A DNA stretch of 64,000 bases from Oscillospiraceae bacterium (GTDB lineage Bacteria; Bacillota; Clostridia; Oscillospirales; Ruminococcaceae), in the NCBI GenBank assembly GCA_009780025.1, contig WRAV01000003.1, positions 1 to 64,000 on the forward strand, in the 5' to 3' direction. The translations under genes and the position numbers were made by a program. The stretch's first letter is position 1. The number at the start of each line of letters is the position of its first letter. Of this stretch, positions 63,449-64,000 are shown piece by piece. Below the pieces are notes generated by a model that did no database searches, was not told the origin of the DNA, and saw only the letters and a list, made by a program, of their open reading frames with translations.

Positions 63449-64000
63449 TGCGCAGCAAATTTGAAGAGCAGCTCGCAGAACTTAACGACATGCTTGTTGA
63501 GATGGGCACGCTGATTGAAACCGCTATCGCGCTGGCAACACAGGCGCTTAGAGAGCAAGATATAGAGCTTGCGAAAAAGGCCATTGCATATGAGCAGGAA
63601 GTTGACCAAAAAGAAAAGGACATAGAGGCGCTCTGCTTGAAATTGCTCCTGCGTCAGCAGCCGGTAGCACGGGATTTGCGCCTGATCTCTGCGGCAATGA
63701 AAATGATTACAGACATGGAGCGCATTGGCGATCAAGCTGCCGATATCGCCGAAATTACAATCATGCTTGCCGGAACACCATATATCAAAAAACTGGAACA
63801 TATCCCGCTAATGGCGCAGGCCACGGTGAAAATGGTAACAGACAGTATCGACGCTTTCGTGAAAAACGATTTAGAGCTTGCCCATGCGGTAATAAAATCT
63901 GATGATGTGGTTGACGATTTGTTCGGCAAGGTTAGATCTGAATTGATAGCGCTTATCCACGCCGACATCACAAACGGTGAGCAGGCGCTGGATTTTTTGA
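63448..64000 (+). CDS. phoU: PhoU phosphate regulator, 3' end outside window
   Basis: From ATG 63448 after ACGGGGAGGTTTGGTTA; 184 codons are visible and the frame is open at the edge. [27 protein letters not shown], then QPVARDLRLISAAMKMITDMERIGDQAADIAEI, is the first PhoU three-helix repeat with its metal-binding E/D residues. The second repeat begins near residue 120. PhoU restrains PstSCAB and phosphate signalling. Confidence 0.95.
   Translation, partial: MRSKFEEQLAELNDMLVEMGTLIETAIALATQALREQDIELAKKAIAYEQEVDQKEKDIEALCLKLLLRQQPVARDLRLISAAMKMITDMERIGDQAADIAEITIMLAGTPYIKKLEHIPLMAQATVKMVTDSIDAFVKNDLELAHAVIKSDDVVDDLFGKVRSELIALIHADITNGEQALDFL

Overview
The window reads as the chromosome of an anaerobic, probably endospore-forming Clostridia member (Bacillota). 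This rests on: the Firmicutes-type run yicC-remA-gmk-rpoZ-priA-def-rsmE; gatCAB instead of a glutaminyl-tRNA synthetase; a PdaA-like deacetylase, a YtvI-like protein and a small spore-protein-like ORF; an AbrB/zinc-ribbon regulator; reverse rubrerythrin; and a glutamate-fermentation cluster. Most of it is GC-rich and dense. Many genes start with GTG or TTG behind good Shine-Dalgarno sites, and coupled overlaps (ATGA, GTGA) are common. I cannot name a genus.

Layout. 1-5.4 kb: a visibly AT-richer accessory island with a lipoprotein, two membrane proteins, a BglII/BstYI-type restriction-modification pair and a GIY-YIG/DUF4357 protein, punctuated by three copies of a ~115 bp repeat with a dyad core. 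5.4-19.4 kb: core genes (class B PBP, pyrG, tsaE, tsaB, upp, yicC, remA, gmk, rpoZ, priA, def, rsmE, deacetylase). 19.4-24.2 kb, minus: gatCAB plus an RCC1-repeat protein. 24.2-24.9 kb: a promoter, a structured ~225 nt RNA with its own terminator, then an AbrB-type regulator. 25-31 kb: a CtpE-like P-type ATPase, tRNA-Trp and codBA with a putative attenuator. 31-45 kb: purD, gltX, a metallophosphoesterase, three low-complexity proteins, reverse rubrerythrin, CCA-adding enzyme, ytvI, bactofilin, panB, a DegT-fold protein lacking its lysine, and aroQ. 45.6-55 kb: the methylaspartate pathway (glmE, mal, AtuA/DUF1446, DUF4387, glmS, glmL, a P-loop protein, class I hydratase subunits), with a type I toxin-antitoxin-like locus between glmE and mal. 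55.3-59.6 kb: an ABC-F ATPase and recG. 59.6-64 kb: tRNA-Leu(GAG), then pstSCAB-phoU (phoU runs off the window) behind a Pho-box-like array.

How the genes work together. glmE/S/L, mal and the hydratase form the coenzyme-B12 route glutamate -> 3-methylaspartate -> mesaconate -> citramalate. codB/codA import and deaminate cytosine to uracil, which upp can salvage; pyrG makes CTP. gatCAB works with gltX to make Gln-tRNA. pstSCAB-phoU is a high-affinity phosphate system.

The most unusual material is non-coding. A five-hairpin element (three copies) keeps its pairing while stem sequences change. A second hairpin family has two copies. A GTAGGG...CCCTAC palindrome family repeatedly sits on gene 3' ends. 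There are also the island's cassette-like repeats and the ~225 nt RNA before the AbrB-type gene.
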